Shown here in pieces: positions 14,611 through 31,197 of a stretch of 31,312 bases of DNA. The stretch is from positions 758,723 to 790,034 of the forward strand of contig NW_014577136.1 of assembly GCF_000485595.1 (NCBI RefSeq), in the 5' to 3' direction. The stretch is from Priapulus caudatus. Taxonomy: Eukaryota; Priapulida; Priapulimorpha; Priapulimorphida; Priapulidae. The translations under genes were made by a program, and so were the position numbers. Positions within the stretch are counted from its first letter, which is position 1. Each line of letters starts with the position of its first letter. The notes beneath the pieces are model-generated. The model was given only the letters and a program-made list of their open reading frames with translations. It made no database searches and was not told the origin of the DNA.

Positions 14611-16883
14611 TAACTAGTAAAATGGTGCCACCCTAGCACCGCTTGTCTTCGACACGCCTTCACTCAACTATCAACCCCCCCGTCTCCTGAAAGCTAGATC
14701 CGCCCCTGCAGGCCAATATCGACTTAATCCCATAACCGCCATGACAGACGTAATCGATCTACATGAGCATCAATAAAATCCTTTTAATCGAGACAGAGAA
14801 CATTCGAGGCAACGCAAAATTAAACCAAAAAATCAATCGTGAAATATCGTTAAAGGTCGGCAAAGGACAGGAGGGAACTGGGATGAGTATTCCATGGTTC
14901 GTACGGGAGGACTGGGATGAGTATTCCCAATTTCCCACTTTCCACGCCATCGACGCCACAGACAGAGAACGATGATGAGGCCTAAAAAAAAAAAGATGTG
15001 TTTCCGAGAACCCGACCCTACCTAGCAAATAGGGGCCGACCCTTTTTTTTCCATTTTCAAATCAATCATCAATTCACAAAAATCAATTATCAGTCAAAAA
15101 ATAAATCATAAACCCCTAGTACTCACCTCACCTCACCTCTGAACACTTGACATTTTCAGATTTTTTTATTTAAAAAAAAAAATCCCTACCTACCCTACCT
15201 AATTTTCCCAAGACCGTTCTCGGAAACACATCATTTATTTTTTTAGGCCTGATGATGATGATGATAATAAGGAATGTGATGATGATGATGATTGTGATGA
15301 CGATGATGATGACGATGTTGATGTTGATGATGACAATGATGATAGTGCCGATGATGATGATGACGATGATGTTGATGATGACAATGCCCCCCCCCCATGC
15401 AACTCATCGTTACCTTGAAGCCGCAGTCTCTCAGCTTCTTCACTGTCTTCTGCATGAGCACATCGTCCGGCTCAACAATCTCGACCTCCGTGCGCACGCA
15501 CGACTCGTTGTACGGCCCGAACAGGCAGTACTGGTCGCCCAGCTCCTCTACAGAGATGGCAGCCTTCGTACGGATAACCGTGTAGATACCGCCAACTGCA
15601 GCAGATGGCAAAATAGAATAGGATAAGATGTAGATAGAATAGGCTGCAGCAGACCGAGGAAATGGCGAAATGGAATATTTAGGATAAGGTGTAAAATGTA
15701 TAAAAAAGAAATAAAATAGAAAATAGAACATGATAAAGCTTACAAGGTTAAGGATCAAGGATAGTTTGGGCCCCACAAATGTGTTTTCGCGTATGTGCTA
15801 AACTATTCCGGGGTGATAAACTAGGCTTGGGCACAAAGTACCGAGCGCTATATAATTCAAATGGGATCAATCTCCGAAATTGCTCCACGGGGAATATAAA
15901 TATGGCTTATTATACGCACTGATGGGCGCACTGTGCCTGTAAGCATGCTGATTCTAGGGCAGTATAAATGTCAATGTGCCATATGCAGCTTCAAGTTCAA
16001 TGGTAGAATTCCATTTTTAGAATTGCATGTCAATGTGAAGTGCTAGTGGGTACCCTAATGTACAGTTTGATATCTAATCTTTGATGGGTGCAAATTTTTA
16101 TTGCTTTTACGTGCACTGCCAGATTATACAAGGAACTGATTTCACCAGACATAAACAGTGAATTACTTTTAATCTAATTTCACGCGATAATTGACTTGTT
16201 ATATCTGATAAAACAATCCATGGGGCATGAACTGATGTACTACTACTACTGATGATATAACCCGACCAGGCTGTGTGACTAACGTCAATACACCGGTATT
16301 CTAACCCTAGCAATACCGTTTCCTGGAGCTACTGATGATATTGATATGACCATGAAATTCTAATAAACTATTAAACCCGTTCGGTGTCATTACGAGCCAA
16401 CTTTAATCTTTAATCAAATGCGTGGGCCTAAACTGTAAGTGTAACCTACACAAACAGGTCACTACATTGATTTATCAACATAATTAAATAATAAATTAAA
16501 TTTCATTAAATGCCAACCCGCCAACCGCACTGCGTGTCACCACCACCAAATCGCACGAATACAACACCACAATATACAATTCTGAAAACGAAAAGACCAT
16601 ACGTAACATAGCCCTGTGACTGTGTATCATACATGCTCATTTTTTCATTTGCACTTCAAAGTGTCGTCAATATCATTGATGACTGCAGGCTTCAGTGCAC
16701 AACAAGTTGAAGCTGCCGACACATCACATGAAATCGATGGGAAATCGTAAATGGGAAACTTTTGTACGTACCTTTATTAGCTACTTCCCATGCTACTTCG
16801 AACGCAAATCTGTTCTCTGACTCAGCAGTCAATCCCCTGTCCATTGGAGCATTGTCCCGAAAACTTTTCGTTGGATTAGCCAT
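7745..16883 (-). CDS. GYS: Glycogen [starch] synthase, complete, 13 coding exons, 703 aa
   Basis: Transfers glucose from UDP-glucose to the non-reducing end of glycogen (family GT3, cytosol). Exons, 5' to 3' on the minus strand: 16883-16772, 15595-15414, 14575-14384, 13859-13662, 13131-12987, 12748-12631, 12275-12155, 11826-11660, 11008-10816, 10496-10370, 9556-9399, 8591-8490, 8041-7745. All introns are GT-AG and phases agree; the joined frame is 2112 nt. Visible motifs: donor-binding K37-VGG near the N terminus; the catalytic-region E-x7-E pair (E512, E520, EPWGYTPAE, split across exons 10 and 11); the glucose-6-phosphate-sensing arginine cluster ([14 protein letters not shown], residues 580-593); and a C-terminal GSK3 ladder S643, S647, S651, T655, S659 at exact four-residue spacing, then an acidic CK2-like tract. 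Length equals the usual 700-740. The start ATG has a strong context (A at -3, G at +4). The N terminus lacks the vertebrate site-2 phosphopeptide. Confidence 0.97.
8090..8290. repeat. GATATCATAAG-type minisatellite in glycogen synthase last intron
   Basis: Repeated TAGATATCATAAGATGATAT-like units of varying length are visible across about 200 bp, all AT-rich and with ATATC cores. No exon is seen inside. Confidence 0.7.
8700..8890. repeat. Diverged tandem repeats (TATAAC-AGACAGGTAGGAAC type) in glycogen synthase intron
   Basis: About five units of 35-45 bp share TATAAC, GACAGGTA or GAAAGA, and GGAACAAAAC. The block abuts the family B MITE that starts at 8893. Confidence 0.65.
8893..9368. mobile_element. 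MITE, family B, copy 2 (in glycogen synthase intron 11)
   Basis: Termini are CATGGTTC and GAACCATG, flanked by a 5-bp direct repeat GATAT (8888-8892 and 9369-9373). Both arms contain runs of CAAGGAC/GTCCTTG, for example TTTTCAAGGACATTTTAT and CCTTTCAAGGACTGTGCG. It is 476 bp and non-coding. It ends about 31 bp from the exon 11 donor (GT at 9398-9397). Confidence 0.75.
9557..9960. repeat. Tandem GCTGC-CGCGAGA-ATTA repeats in glycogen synthase intron 10
   Basis: Units of roughly 35-65 bp share (CG)GCTGCCGCGAGA, ATCAACGGTAAATATTA or GACGCAAAATATTA. They begin right at the exon 11 acceptor and include the duplicated exon edge at 9648-9703, so exon-derived sequence is built into the array. Diverged units may extend to about 10100. 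Confidence 0.7.
9648..9703 (-). pseudogene. Duplicated 5' edge of glycogen synthase exon 11 (intronic)
   Basis: The acceptor CAG at 9706-9704 is followed by codons for [18 protein letters not shown], against [18 protein letters not shown] in the true exon (acceptor at 9557-9558). A TAA stop follows at once. Splicing to this site would end the protein soon after the E-x7-E motif. Confidence 0.75.
10250..10369 (-). other. In-frame alternative extension of glycogen synthase exon 10 (second donor)
   Basis: Exon 10 can end at 10370 (donor GTACGG), giving the canonical protein, or at 10250 (donor GTGAGC). The interval is exactly 120 bp, open, and leaves the same phase. It would add 40 residues beginning [16 protein letters not shown] and ending in a second [12 protein letters not shown], so the E-x7-E motif is rebuilt at the exon 11 join. 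The last 34 bp or so copy the real exon end, with substitutions. Use of the site is inferred, not shown. Confidence 0.5.
10600..10745. repeat. Minisatellite with CACCAGAGGGC cores in glycogen synthase intron 9
   Basis: About four units carry (T)AGGGCACCAGAGGGCTCTG and CACCAGGGGACACTGCC. The same core, CACCAGAGGGCGCTCACC, lies at the true exon 9 donor (10798-10815), which suggests the array grew from that junction. Confidence 0.7.
11134..11175 (-). pseudogene. Duplicated 5' edge of glycogen synthase exon 9, copy 2 (intronic)
   Basis: A CAG acceptor at 11178-11176 is followed by sequence matching the exon 9 start (SGKIPQG), but with a 14-nt deletion relative to the true exon, then intron-like sequence. 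The true exon starts at 11008. No usable donor is evident, so this looks like a decayed exon fragment that keeps its splice acceptor. Confidence 0.7.
11326..11373 (-). pseudogene. Duplicated 5' edge of glycogen synthase exon 9, copy 3 (intronic)
   Basis: The acceptor CAG at 11376-11374 is followed by codons for [16 protein letters not shown], closely matching [16 protein letters not shown] of the true exon 9, then sequence shared with copy 2. Spacing from copy 2 is 198 bp and from copy 2 to the true exon 167 bp, so the three lie in a diverged tandem array. Confidence 0.72.
11577..11665. repeat. Tandem GGTGGCGCCACCCCGAGAC repeats at the exon 8 donor of glycogen synthase
   Basis: Two full units of about 31 bp (GCGCCACCCCGAGACTACAC plus CTGATG) and a third partial unit end at the exon 8 donor. 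The distal unit keeps the exon edge on the minus strand, CGCCTGCAG, but its donor reads ATGAG instead of the true GTGAG. Confidence 0.75.
11866..11980. repeat. (ATT)n/(GTT)n/(ATC)n trinucleotide microsatellite
   Basis: GTT runs (11874-11890), then long ATT/TTA with few interruptions, then CAT repeats, inside glycogen synthase intron 7. Poly-Ile frames over it are repeat artefacts. Confidence 0.9.
13281..13446. repeat. Degenerate interstitial telomere-like (CCCTAA)n block
   Basis: About 27 hexamer-like units, mostly CCTAAC and variants (CCCTAA, CCATAA, TCTAAC, CCTAAT, CCGTAA), sit in glycogen synthase intron 4 (13661-13132). The G-rich strand, TTAGGG-like, is the coding strand of the gene. 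Proline/asparagine and arginine/valine frames over it reflect the repeat. Confidence 0.85.
14008..14018 (-). pseudogene. Short duplicated acceptor edge of glycogen synthase exon 4 (intronic)
   Basis: TTTTCAG followed by TTTCTCGCGCG repeats the true junction at 13859 (TTTTCCAG then TTTCTCGCGCG) 159 bp upstream in the gene sense. Flanking intron sequence (GAGAGTCGAGAGAA, GTCACC, GACTTTCCTCG) also repeats, so a tandem duplication of the junction region is likely. Only 11 exon bases are kept. Confidence 0.55.
14226..14380. repeat. Purine-rich GAGA-type simple sequence in glycogen synthase intron 3
   Basis: A-rich then (GA)n-like sequence up to the exon 3 donor. On the coding strand it is a long pyrimidine tract (CTCT). 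No exon is seen in it. Confidence 0.6.
14579..14611. repeat. (AATC)n microsatellite abutting glycogen synthase exon 3 acceptor
   Basis: Eight AATC units lie directly against the acceptor of the exon that ends at 14575. On the coding strand the intron end reads (TTGA)n then TTGCAG, so a TTGA repeat takes the place of a normal polypyrimidine tract. Confidence 0.9.
14979..15249. mobile_element. MITE with GGCCTAAAA terminal inverted repeats in glycogen synthase intron 2
   Basis: Termini are GGCCTAAAAAAA and TTTTTTTAGGCC. The inverted arms continue through GATGTGTTTCCGAGAAC (left) and GTTCTCGGAAACACATC (right). TGATGA flanks both ends (14973-14978 and 15250-15255), which would be a 6-bp target duplication, although the right side lies in a GATGAT microsatellite. 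It is 271 bp and non-coding; the superfamily is not assigned. Confidence 0.8.
15250..15386. repeat. (GAT)n trinucleotide microsatellite
   Basis: GATGAT repeats with GTT, AAT and GAC interruptions between the MITE and exon 2 of glycogen synthase. Poly-Met and poly-His frames over it are repeat artefacts. Confidence 0.9.
15596..16771. other. Glycogen synthase intron 1, no further feature
   Basis: GT at 16771-16770 and AG at 15597-15596 bound a 1176-bp intron. Apart from AT-rich low-complexity stretches, no exon, RNA gene or transposon end is seen. The phase-1 join (AAG then TTGGC) rebuilds ANKVGGIYTV. Confidence 0.8.
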
Positions 16884-17891
16884 TCTCGCAATAACAGAAA
16901 ACTGCCTTGCTTTCTTTTCTACACGGTGACCTCAAAAAGATCACATGGCAATGCTTGCCGCCCTCTATCGGTATTATTTAGAATGTATAGTATGAGTATA
17001 TAGTTTTACTCTTCGCTTTTATTCCTTCTACGTTGAGCAATTTTTACTTATAACACTACGATTATTTCTTGTATGTTCTTAATAAGTTTTATCATTTATT
17101 TAAGAAACTCACTTAAACGAATGAATTATATGTTTATTATAATGTATTCTGCCTAGGGCAACATAGTGTGAACAAGTGGTGCAGTCATTATAAATGAATT
17201 TATGGTAACACTACTAAAATACAATAAGATATAAAAACCACCCATTAAAAAGTTCTGAAGATTATATTTTACACAAAAAATGTAAACCAGATGACAGCGA
17301 ATCCAAATGACAACACGTAGAAATTGTTTACATACTTTGTACAAAGTAAACAATAGAATTGTCTTAGCAAACCACTTTGAACGCAAATGGTGAATTTTAA
17401 TAGAGTTAATACGTGGAATATAGAAACTGCTATTTCACATAAGAATACACGGAACTGGCCATATGGTGAAATACAAATAGATTATAAATAATCTCTATTT
17501 GAAATGGCACAGATTGCATGCTATCACACAAACAACTAAAATGCAGTCACGTACGAAAAGCAGTTTTAACAGCTTGCGAAATACGAACATGCACCTTTCA
17601 TATGTTGCAATGTACTATGTGTAGAAAGATTTTCAATCGAATGCATTTGCAAATATTTTCCGAATCAATGCGCGAAATAATACAGGCGCTAAAAATTCAT
17701 GACGAAAAACACTTAACGATTCAGCTGGTGAACGTTTCATCATAAGGAGACGGCAGGTGACGTTCCAGAATTGCCTTCAATATCACTAAGATATATCCAC
17801 TATACAAACATTTGATATTTACTAGGATGCAATATATAGTAATCCCAGGCAGACAGACGTGCACTCAGGAAACCGTTCTCTCTTCCATCGT
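16884..17891. other. Intergenic gap between glycogen synthase 5' end and RUVBL2 3' end
   Basis: Must hold the glycogen synthase promoter and 5' UTR and the RUVBL2 3' UTR. It is AT-rich. A plus-strand frame at 17518-17745 (75 codons) matches no family I recognise and is probably chance. No TATA box at a convincing position was found. Confidence 0.5.
17396..17401 (-). terminator. Candidate polyadenylation signal ATTAAA for RUVBL2
   Basis: This is the first ATTAAA/AATAAA on the coding strand after the RUVBL2 stop at 17892, about 490 bp downstream. Further AATAAA copies are at 17133-17138 and 17095-17100. The choice among them is a guess without transcripts. Confidence 0.3.
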
Positions 17892-25445
<7,554 letters not shown>

Positions 25446-25700
25446 GCCGCTCAAACAATAAAGCGGTGTATTCTGGGATAGTTTGGTAATCTACGGTGTG
25501 CGCGAAGAGTAAAGGCTCTGGCCGAGTGAACGCACTTATGAGACAGTGTAATACTATTCTTTGTGTCACTGAGTTACACACCTCTCGCAAAAGCTTACTG
25601 AAATATGTATGTATGCGTGTTGATAAATAAATAATAAAATAAATAAATGAATAAATATAATAAAAACGCGCCGTTACCATAATAACGAATATATTTACGA

Positions 25701-25860
25701 TCAATTACTTGACTGGACGATGCTGCTACCTCGTGGCAGAAGCCGGCATTACAATCAATTAAATGACTGGACGATGCTGCCACCTCGTGGCAGAAGCCGG
25801 CATTACAATCGATTATATGACTGGATGACGCTGCCACCTCGTGGCAGAAGCTGACATTAC
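25701..25860. repeat. Three-copy 54-bp tandem repeat upstream of RUVBL2
   Basis: Copies start near 25701, 25755 and 25809 and share ATGACTGGACGATGCTGCCA, then CCTCGTGGCAGAAGCCGGCATTAC in similar form. Each has a 7-bp stem CTGCCAC/GTGGCAG with a CTC loop. The array lies about 260-420 bp upstream of the RUVBL2 ATG. Because 54 is a multiple of 3, it stays open on the minus strand, but no gene is inferred. Confidence 0.92.
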
Positions 25861-26940
25861 AAGTAAAAAATTGATTAAAAAATGCATTAACGTGGAATAT
25901 TATTACTTCTCACCAGAAAGACAAGAGCGAACAATTATTGTCTAGCGTGTTGTGTACTTTTCATTACTGCAAGCGTTTCTGCGACCACGTACAATCGCCC
26001 CGAAAGCAATAATATTTTGTTGCAATATTTTTATTTAGGATATACAATAGGATATACCAGTCGTTTTCGGGGTCATAGCGTGCTTATGCTTTAGAGCGGG
26101 TGGCGATCCCAATACACCGTATTTCACGTCCGCAGCACTGCCCTACATTTCACATGACTGTAGTAATTATAAGGAGGGGTTTGGGTGCGGGTAACTTGCG
26201 CCATTATTGCTCAGAAGTAAAGCTAATCAGTCGATCCTCTCCCCCTGTGAGCGCGACAGCCAACGCATGTGATAGAATGTAGATATACACATACGTATCA
26301 ATTTTGTGTGCGTGCGTACGCGCGCTTGTACGTGCCAACTACCTCATGGTTTCCTGTGGCGATGGTGGTGGTGTGGTGACTGCACTACCTGAACGCTGAT
26401 ATAGCATAGCAATAGTACGAATTATTCACCGCTAGTGCAGCGATGTATTCTTGAATTTCCTTCCAGTATTTTTTAATGTTTTCAAAATAATAAATAAGGA
26501 CATATCTTTTAATTATTTTTTATAATAATACGATTTTTCAGACGTTAAGTATTCTTTTACTCCTTTGAATGATTCTGTTCTTTTTTGTAACTCATAAATA
26601 TAGATTATCTATGTTTATTACTCTGGAATGAATTAAATATTTAAAAAAAGAATTTATTTGGTATCTGTAAAAATAAGGCGTTAAAGTCTAATTAGTATGA
26701 AATTGTATTTTGAAAACTTTAGACAAAAACCGTTCTTACAACTAGGGTTATGGCCAAATGACTTGCAATGGACCACGATAACATAAGCCTTACAGATTAA
26801 TCATTCAAATGTCATTTGTGCAAGCAGAGAAAATGTGTTCATTGTTAATGTTACCAAGAACTGACAGAAGTGTTAATGGCGACGAGGATTGAAACATACG
26901 CGCGAAAGAACATATAACACGAGCCAAACCGGACGCACAC
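25861..26940. other. AT-rich intergenic stretch, no gene seen
   Basis: Includes a short unique region (25920-26280) and low-complexity AT-rich DNA. No exon with conserved protein sequence was recognised on either strand. Confidence 0.5.
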
Positions 26941-26994
26941 ACACGGACACGGCGAGAGAATGTAGGTAGGCCGGGCCGACACAAACACAGACGG

Positions 26995-26998
26995 ACAT

Positions 26999-27032
<34 letters not shown>

Positions 27033-28050
27033 CACGCGCGCCGTTTCAATCGCCATGATGCACGCTCCGCCGCGCAGCGGTCACGGCATCGCACGCCGCA
27101 CACACGCACGGCACTCACTATTACATACACACACACACACATGCCTCCTTCACACACACACACACACCTCACACACAGCACACACGCGCGGCGGATCGCC
27201 GCAGCTGCACACACATCACACATCACACACACACACAGACACACACACACACACACACACAGCACGGGAACACACAACCCCCGCCCACCCACCACACACA
27301 CACACACACAGCCCCACACACACACACACACACACACACACCATCACACACACACACACCACACACACATCACACCCACACACACCCACCACAACACACG
27401 CCAACACCCACCCACCCAACACCACGACACACACACACCACACACACAACACACACACAATCACACACTACCGCACTACCCAGCACACACACACACCTTC
27501 GCACACCACACACACAACACACACCACACACATAAACACCCACCACAGGCACATACACACGCGCACACACACGCACGCACACACACACAATCACCACGCA
27601 CGCACATAACACCACGGCGCACACAGCACACACACACACAAGCTCAAGCACTCACACACGTGGGCTCGCGCACGCACAGGCACCGCACGCACGCACGCTA
27701 CGCTGCACGCAGCACACAATCACACAACACACACGCCACACTACCAGCTCGCGATCACCGACACACACAATAGAACACCCACGCACGCAAACATACACAC
27801 GCGCACACAGCCACGCGCATCGCACACACACACAGCACGGCCGGGCCAAACTGCACCCAGCATACAGCACCGCACACACATAAATGCGCGCGCGCCGCGC
27901 GCCCATTCACACTCACACACGCAGCGCACCGAAACGCAGCGCACGCACGCGACCGCCACGCACGCACACACACCACACATCAGCACACACAAACAAACAA
28001 CACCCACACTCACACACGCCGCACGCGGACACGCCACAACGTGGGTTTTT
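26995..28050. repeat. About 1 kb of degenerate (CA)n microsatellite with ACGC/CACG variants
   Basis: Almost continuous CA/CAC/CACG repeats with pure runs near 27002-27030, 27237-27260 and 27320-27340. The Cys/Val and His/Thr frames over it, up to 210 codons, are translations of the repeat. Its alternating purine-pyrimidine character favours Z-DNA. Confidence 0.95.
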
Positions 28051-28588
28051 TCCTACCCGCACACCGACCACACACCCACGGGCCGGCCCGCGGCGGGCAC
28101 AGCAGCATACACAGGGAGCACTGCACGCCACACCCCGCAGAGAAGTGGGTACGGGCCACACCGCGCCGTCCCACGCCCACAGCATCCCGGTGAAAAAATA
28201 AGTAATAAATACAAAAAAGTTAATAGAGAAGTAACAAATTTCCCTATGTTAGAAATAACCATAGTGTTCGTTAAACAAAGGCTAATTCCTGCAAAATCAA
28301 AATACTTCTCGAACACTTCACAATATATACAATTGGCGCTAACCCTCTAACAGCTAACAAGTATCATGAGAATAGTAACAAATTATGTTAAAACTGAAAC
28401 TTACTTCAGTCGGTGCCCGTTTCCCTATCACTTCGTGCGATGAATCGTCACGATGCGGTTGGAGCGCATGGAGCATTGGATGATCCGTGTGTTTCCCTCG
28501 GAAAAATGCAAATTGCGAATATAATATATATGTATAATTATGTTTATTTATTACATTCTACAATAATGGTAAAGTTGAGTCTTGACAC

Positions 28589-28691
28589 TTACGGTGTCCC
28601 GATTACCCGGGTCGCAAGTGAAAGTCTATTCGGAAAAGTTATTACTCCACTTGCTAGTAGGCTCCAGACAGACAACTCGATAATACAGTAA
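28589..28691 (+). pseudogene. Possible relic of a hAT transposase C-terminal (dimerisation) region
   Basis: One plus-strand frame reads GVPITRVASESLFGKVITP then LASRLQTDN, ending at TAA 28689-28691. The pattern P-x-T-x-x-A-S-E-x-L-F-x-K-x-x-x-x-T-P-x-x-S-R-L-x-x-D/E-N matches the conserved C-terminal block of hAT transposases. No upstream transposase exons were recognised, so this would be a short decayed fragment. By-eye family match only. Confidence 0.4.
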
Positions 28692-29149
28692 TGAAACAAT
28701 AAAATAAACCAATTACTTCTCAAGTATTACTCACTTTGTTCGCATTCTATATTTATGAATGGGCGAAAAATAAACGTTGCGCGAAAATTTCATTAGAGCC
28801 TTTCCATCATGTATATACCTGTAATAATGATATGCAACAGACCCAAAAATTGGAACTTAATCAACAGCTGCATAGATTGCAGGTAAACATTTAGAACAAT
28901 TAAATCAAAAAATTCGTAACAAGTATAACATTGGTCGTTCTCTGACGTTGCCGGCCGACAGATCCCAGATTGCAGAATAAGCTGCCGATGCTGATTATCT
29001 ATAAAGACTTTGCGCACGTCCTCTTATAGCGTTGTTTTTCATTTATCCAATGTGTGATTGAGGTAGCAATTTAAATAATGGCTGAATATGACAGTGATGC
29101 GATAGGTTACACTTAATCGTATTGAAATAGGAATAGGAAAGGGGAGAAA

Positions 29150-29342
29150 ACAGAGACATGAAAGAGGGTTGAGAGAAAGCGACAGAGAGATTCGCTAAAA
29201 GCATATGGCAGAGAGAATCAGACAGAGGAGAAGGAGAATAAGGAAAGAGAGGGAAGCGAGAGAGAGAGGGGGGGATAAGAGAGAAGACAAGATCCAGAGA
29301 GAAGAGAGATAGAGAAGAGAGAGAGAAGAGAAGAAAGAGCAT

Positions 29343-29386
<44 letters not shown>

Positions 29387-29560
29387 AGAGAGAGAGATGC
29401 AGAGAGAAGAGACCGAAGAGAGAGAGAGAAAGAAAGAAAATGAGAGAATAGAGAGAAGAAACAGAGAAAAAGAGACCAAGCAAGATACACTGATAGATCG
29501 AGAAATGAGAGCGAGGGTAGACGAGAAAGAGGTGAGAAGAGGAGAGCGCACGTGAAAGTA
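29150..29560. repeat. Polypurine (GA)n-rich tract
   Basis: Nearly all purine on the plus strand, with a pure GA run at about 29345-29385. It can form triplex (H-DNA). Leu/Ser-rich minus-strand frames, up to 186 codons, are repeat translations. Confidence 0.92.
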
Positions 29561-29599
29561 ATAGGCAAGGAGGAAGAGATCTTTTATATACGCCTACCA

Positions 29600-30060
29600 C
29601 CAAGTTAGAGAAAAAAAAAACATTTCATGCTCATTCTCACATGGATCTAACTAAAATAGGGGAAATGGAGAAAATCGTGAAAGCATGTAAAAGTCTTGAA
29701 TATGCTGGAATCGGCGACGAGAACCTAAACATGTAAAGTGATGAATAAAAATGGGGAAGCAATTAATATAGCATCTCCTAAACTAATAAATGCATTAATC
29801 ATTGTTGTTTATGTATGTGATTTTATGTATTTACTATTAAAAATAAATCATTCGACGGGTGGATTGTGGAAACATCTTATAAATCTGTCTGTAAATGTGT
29901 AATACTAGCATTTTAATGTTGCCAAACCGACCGCTTGGCCCCCAAAGCCCGAACCGCGCAGCTGCATAATATATTAAAAAAGAAAAAAAAGATTCTCGAT
30001 TCAAGATTTAACATTCAAGATAATAGACCTATGTTTACGTTCATATATTCCATACATTCA
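29600..30060. other. Intergenic AT-rich stretch, nothing recognised
   Basis: No repeat structure, exon or RNA gene was identified by eye between the polypurine tract and the duplicated block. Confidence 0.5.
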
Positions 30061-31100
30061 TTTATTATCATTTGCATTATTATGGTTTAGGGGGTATCTC
30101 AGCATAGAATTTCTGAATGGAAGTTTTACACGTAGACCTGTGTTTATAATTAGGAGAATGCCCTAGCCTGCAGGGTGCAAAACTCTTATATACATCATCC
30201 CCTCCCGTTTTCCCACTGCCTTTCTTGCCCCTCGCTTAGACTCCTTAATCTTCTACCGCCCTCAGCTATCTTTCCTGCCGTCTGTCCTCAGTGTCCCATT
30301 CCTCTCTCACTCAGCAAGCTATATTATGCAGTTTGCTTCAGTCCGCTCTGAGCGCCTGAAAGGGTGCTCGTGCATGCGCAATATCCCATAAGGATAATAA
30401 TATCTTGCAAAAATTATGCATTTAAAATGAAGAGCAGGTATCCCAGCATTGATTTATATGATAACATACCATCCGTAGACCTCACTTAAGAAATAGGACG
30501 AATACCTTACATATAAGGTGTCAGCTGCATATGCCAATCAGTACACAATCCGGCTACGTTAGAGGGTTAGCGCATGCGCAATATCTCACCACAGGAGCTA
30601 TATTTTCTGATGAATATTTATTTATTATGATTAAGGGGTATCTGCGCATAGATTTCTGCAATAAATTTTTATATGTGGACCTTTGTTTATAATTAGGAGA
30701 GCGCCCTAGCCTGCAGGGTGCAAAACTCTTACTTCATCCCCTCCCGTTTCCCCACTGCCTTTCTTGTCCCTCGCATAGACTCCTTCTTCGTCTGCCACTC
30801 TCAGCTATTTTCCCCGCCGCCTGTCCTCAGTCTCCCACCCCTCTCTCACTCAACAAGCTTTATTATGCAGTTTGCTTCAGTCCTTTCTGAGCGCCTAAAA
30901 CGGTGGTCGCGCATGCGCAATATCTCATGAGAAGAATAATATTTTGCAAAAATTATGCATTTAAAATGAAGAGCAGGTATCCCAGCATAGATTTATATGA
31001 TAACATATACCATCCGTAGACCTCACTTAAGAAATTGAACGAAGACCTTGCATGTAAGGTGCCCGCTGAATATATGCCCTACCAACCAGTACACATTATT
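30060..31100. repeat. Diverged direct duplication, period about 546 bp
   Basis: Unit 1 (about 30060-30605) and unit 2 (about 30606-31100) share long segments, such as AATTAGGAGA-GCCCTAGCC, GCAGGGTGCAAAACTCTTA and ATGAAGAGCAGGTATCCCAG, in the same order. GCATGCGCAATAT occurs three times (about 30373, 30572 and 30911), twice as the full palindrome GCGCATGCGC, an NRF1-type site. No protein family was recognised. Confidence 0.85.
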
Positions 31101-31197
31101 TATTTTTTATTTATTTTTTCCATTTATTCGCTCATGTTGCATGATGAATGTAGTGCATGTTGCAATGACATACTGATACACTGTAAATAACACATAG

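Noticed and set aside
17518-17745. 75-codon plus-strand frame with Cys and His (CTMCRKIF)
   Set aside because: It looks faintly zinc-finger-like, but lacks a full Cys2His2 or other motif, splice partners or neighbours; probably chance.
27055-27773. 184- and 210-codon His/Thr-rich frames
   Set aside because: They arise from CA repeats with no start context, domain or codon structure.
29043-29603. 186-codon Leu/Ser-rich minus-strand frame resembling membrane protein
   Set aside because: Produced by the CT strand of a polypurine tract.
30718-30930. 70-codon plus-strand frame in the second duplicated unit
   Set aside because: Pyrimidine-rich low-complexity translation; the frame is not preserved as a gene in unit 1.
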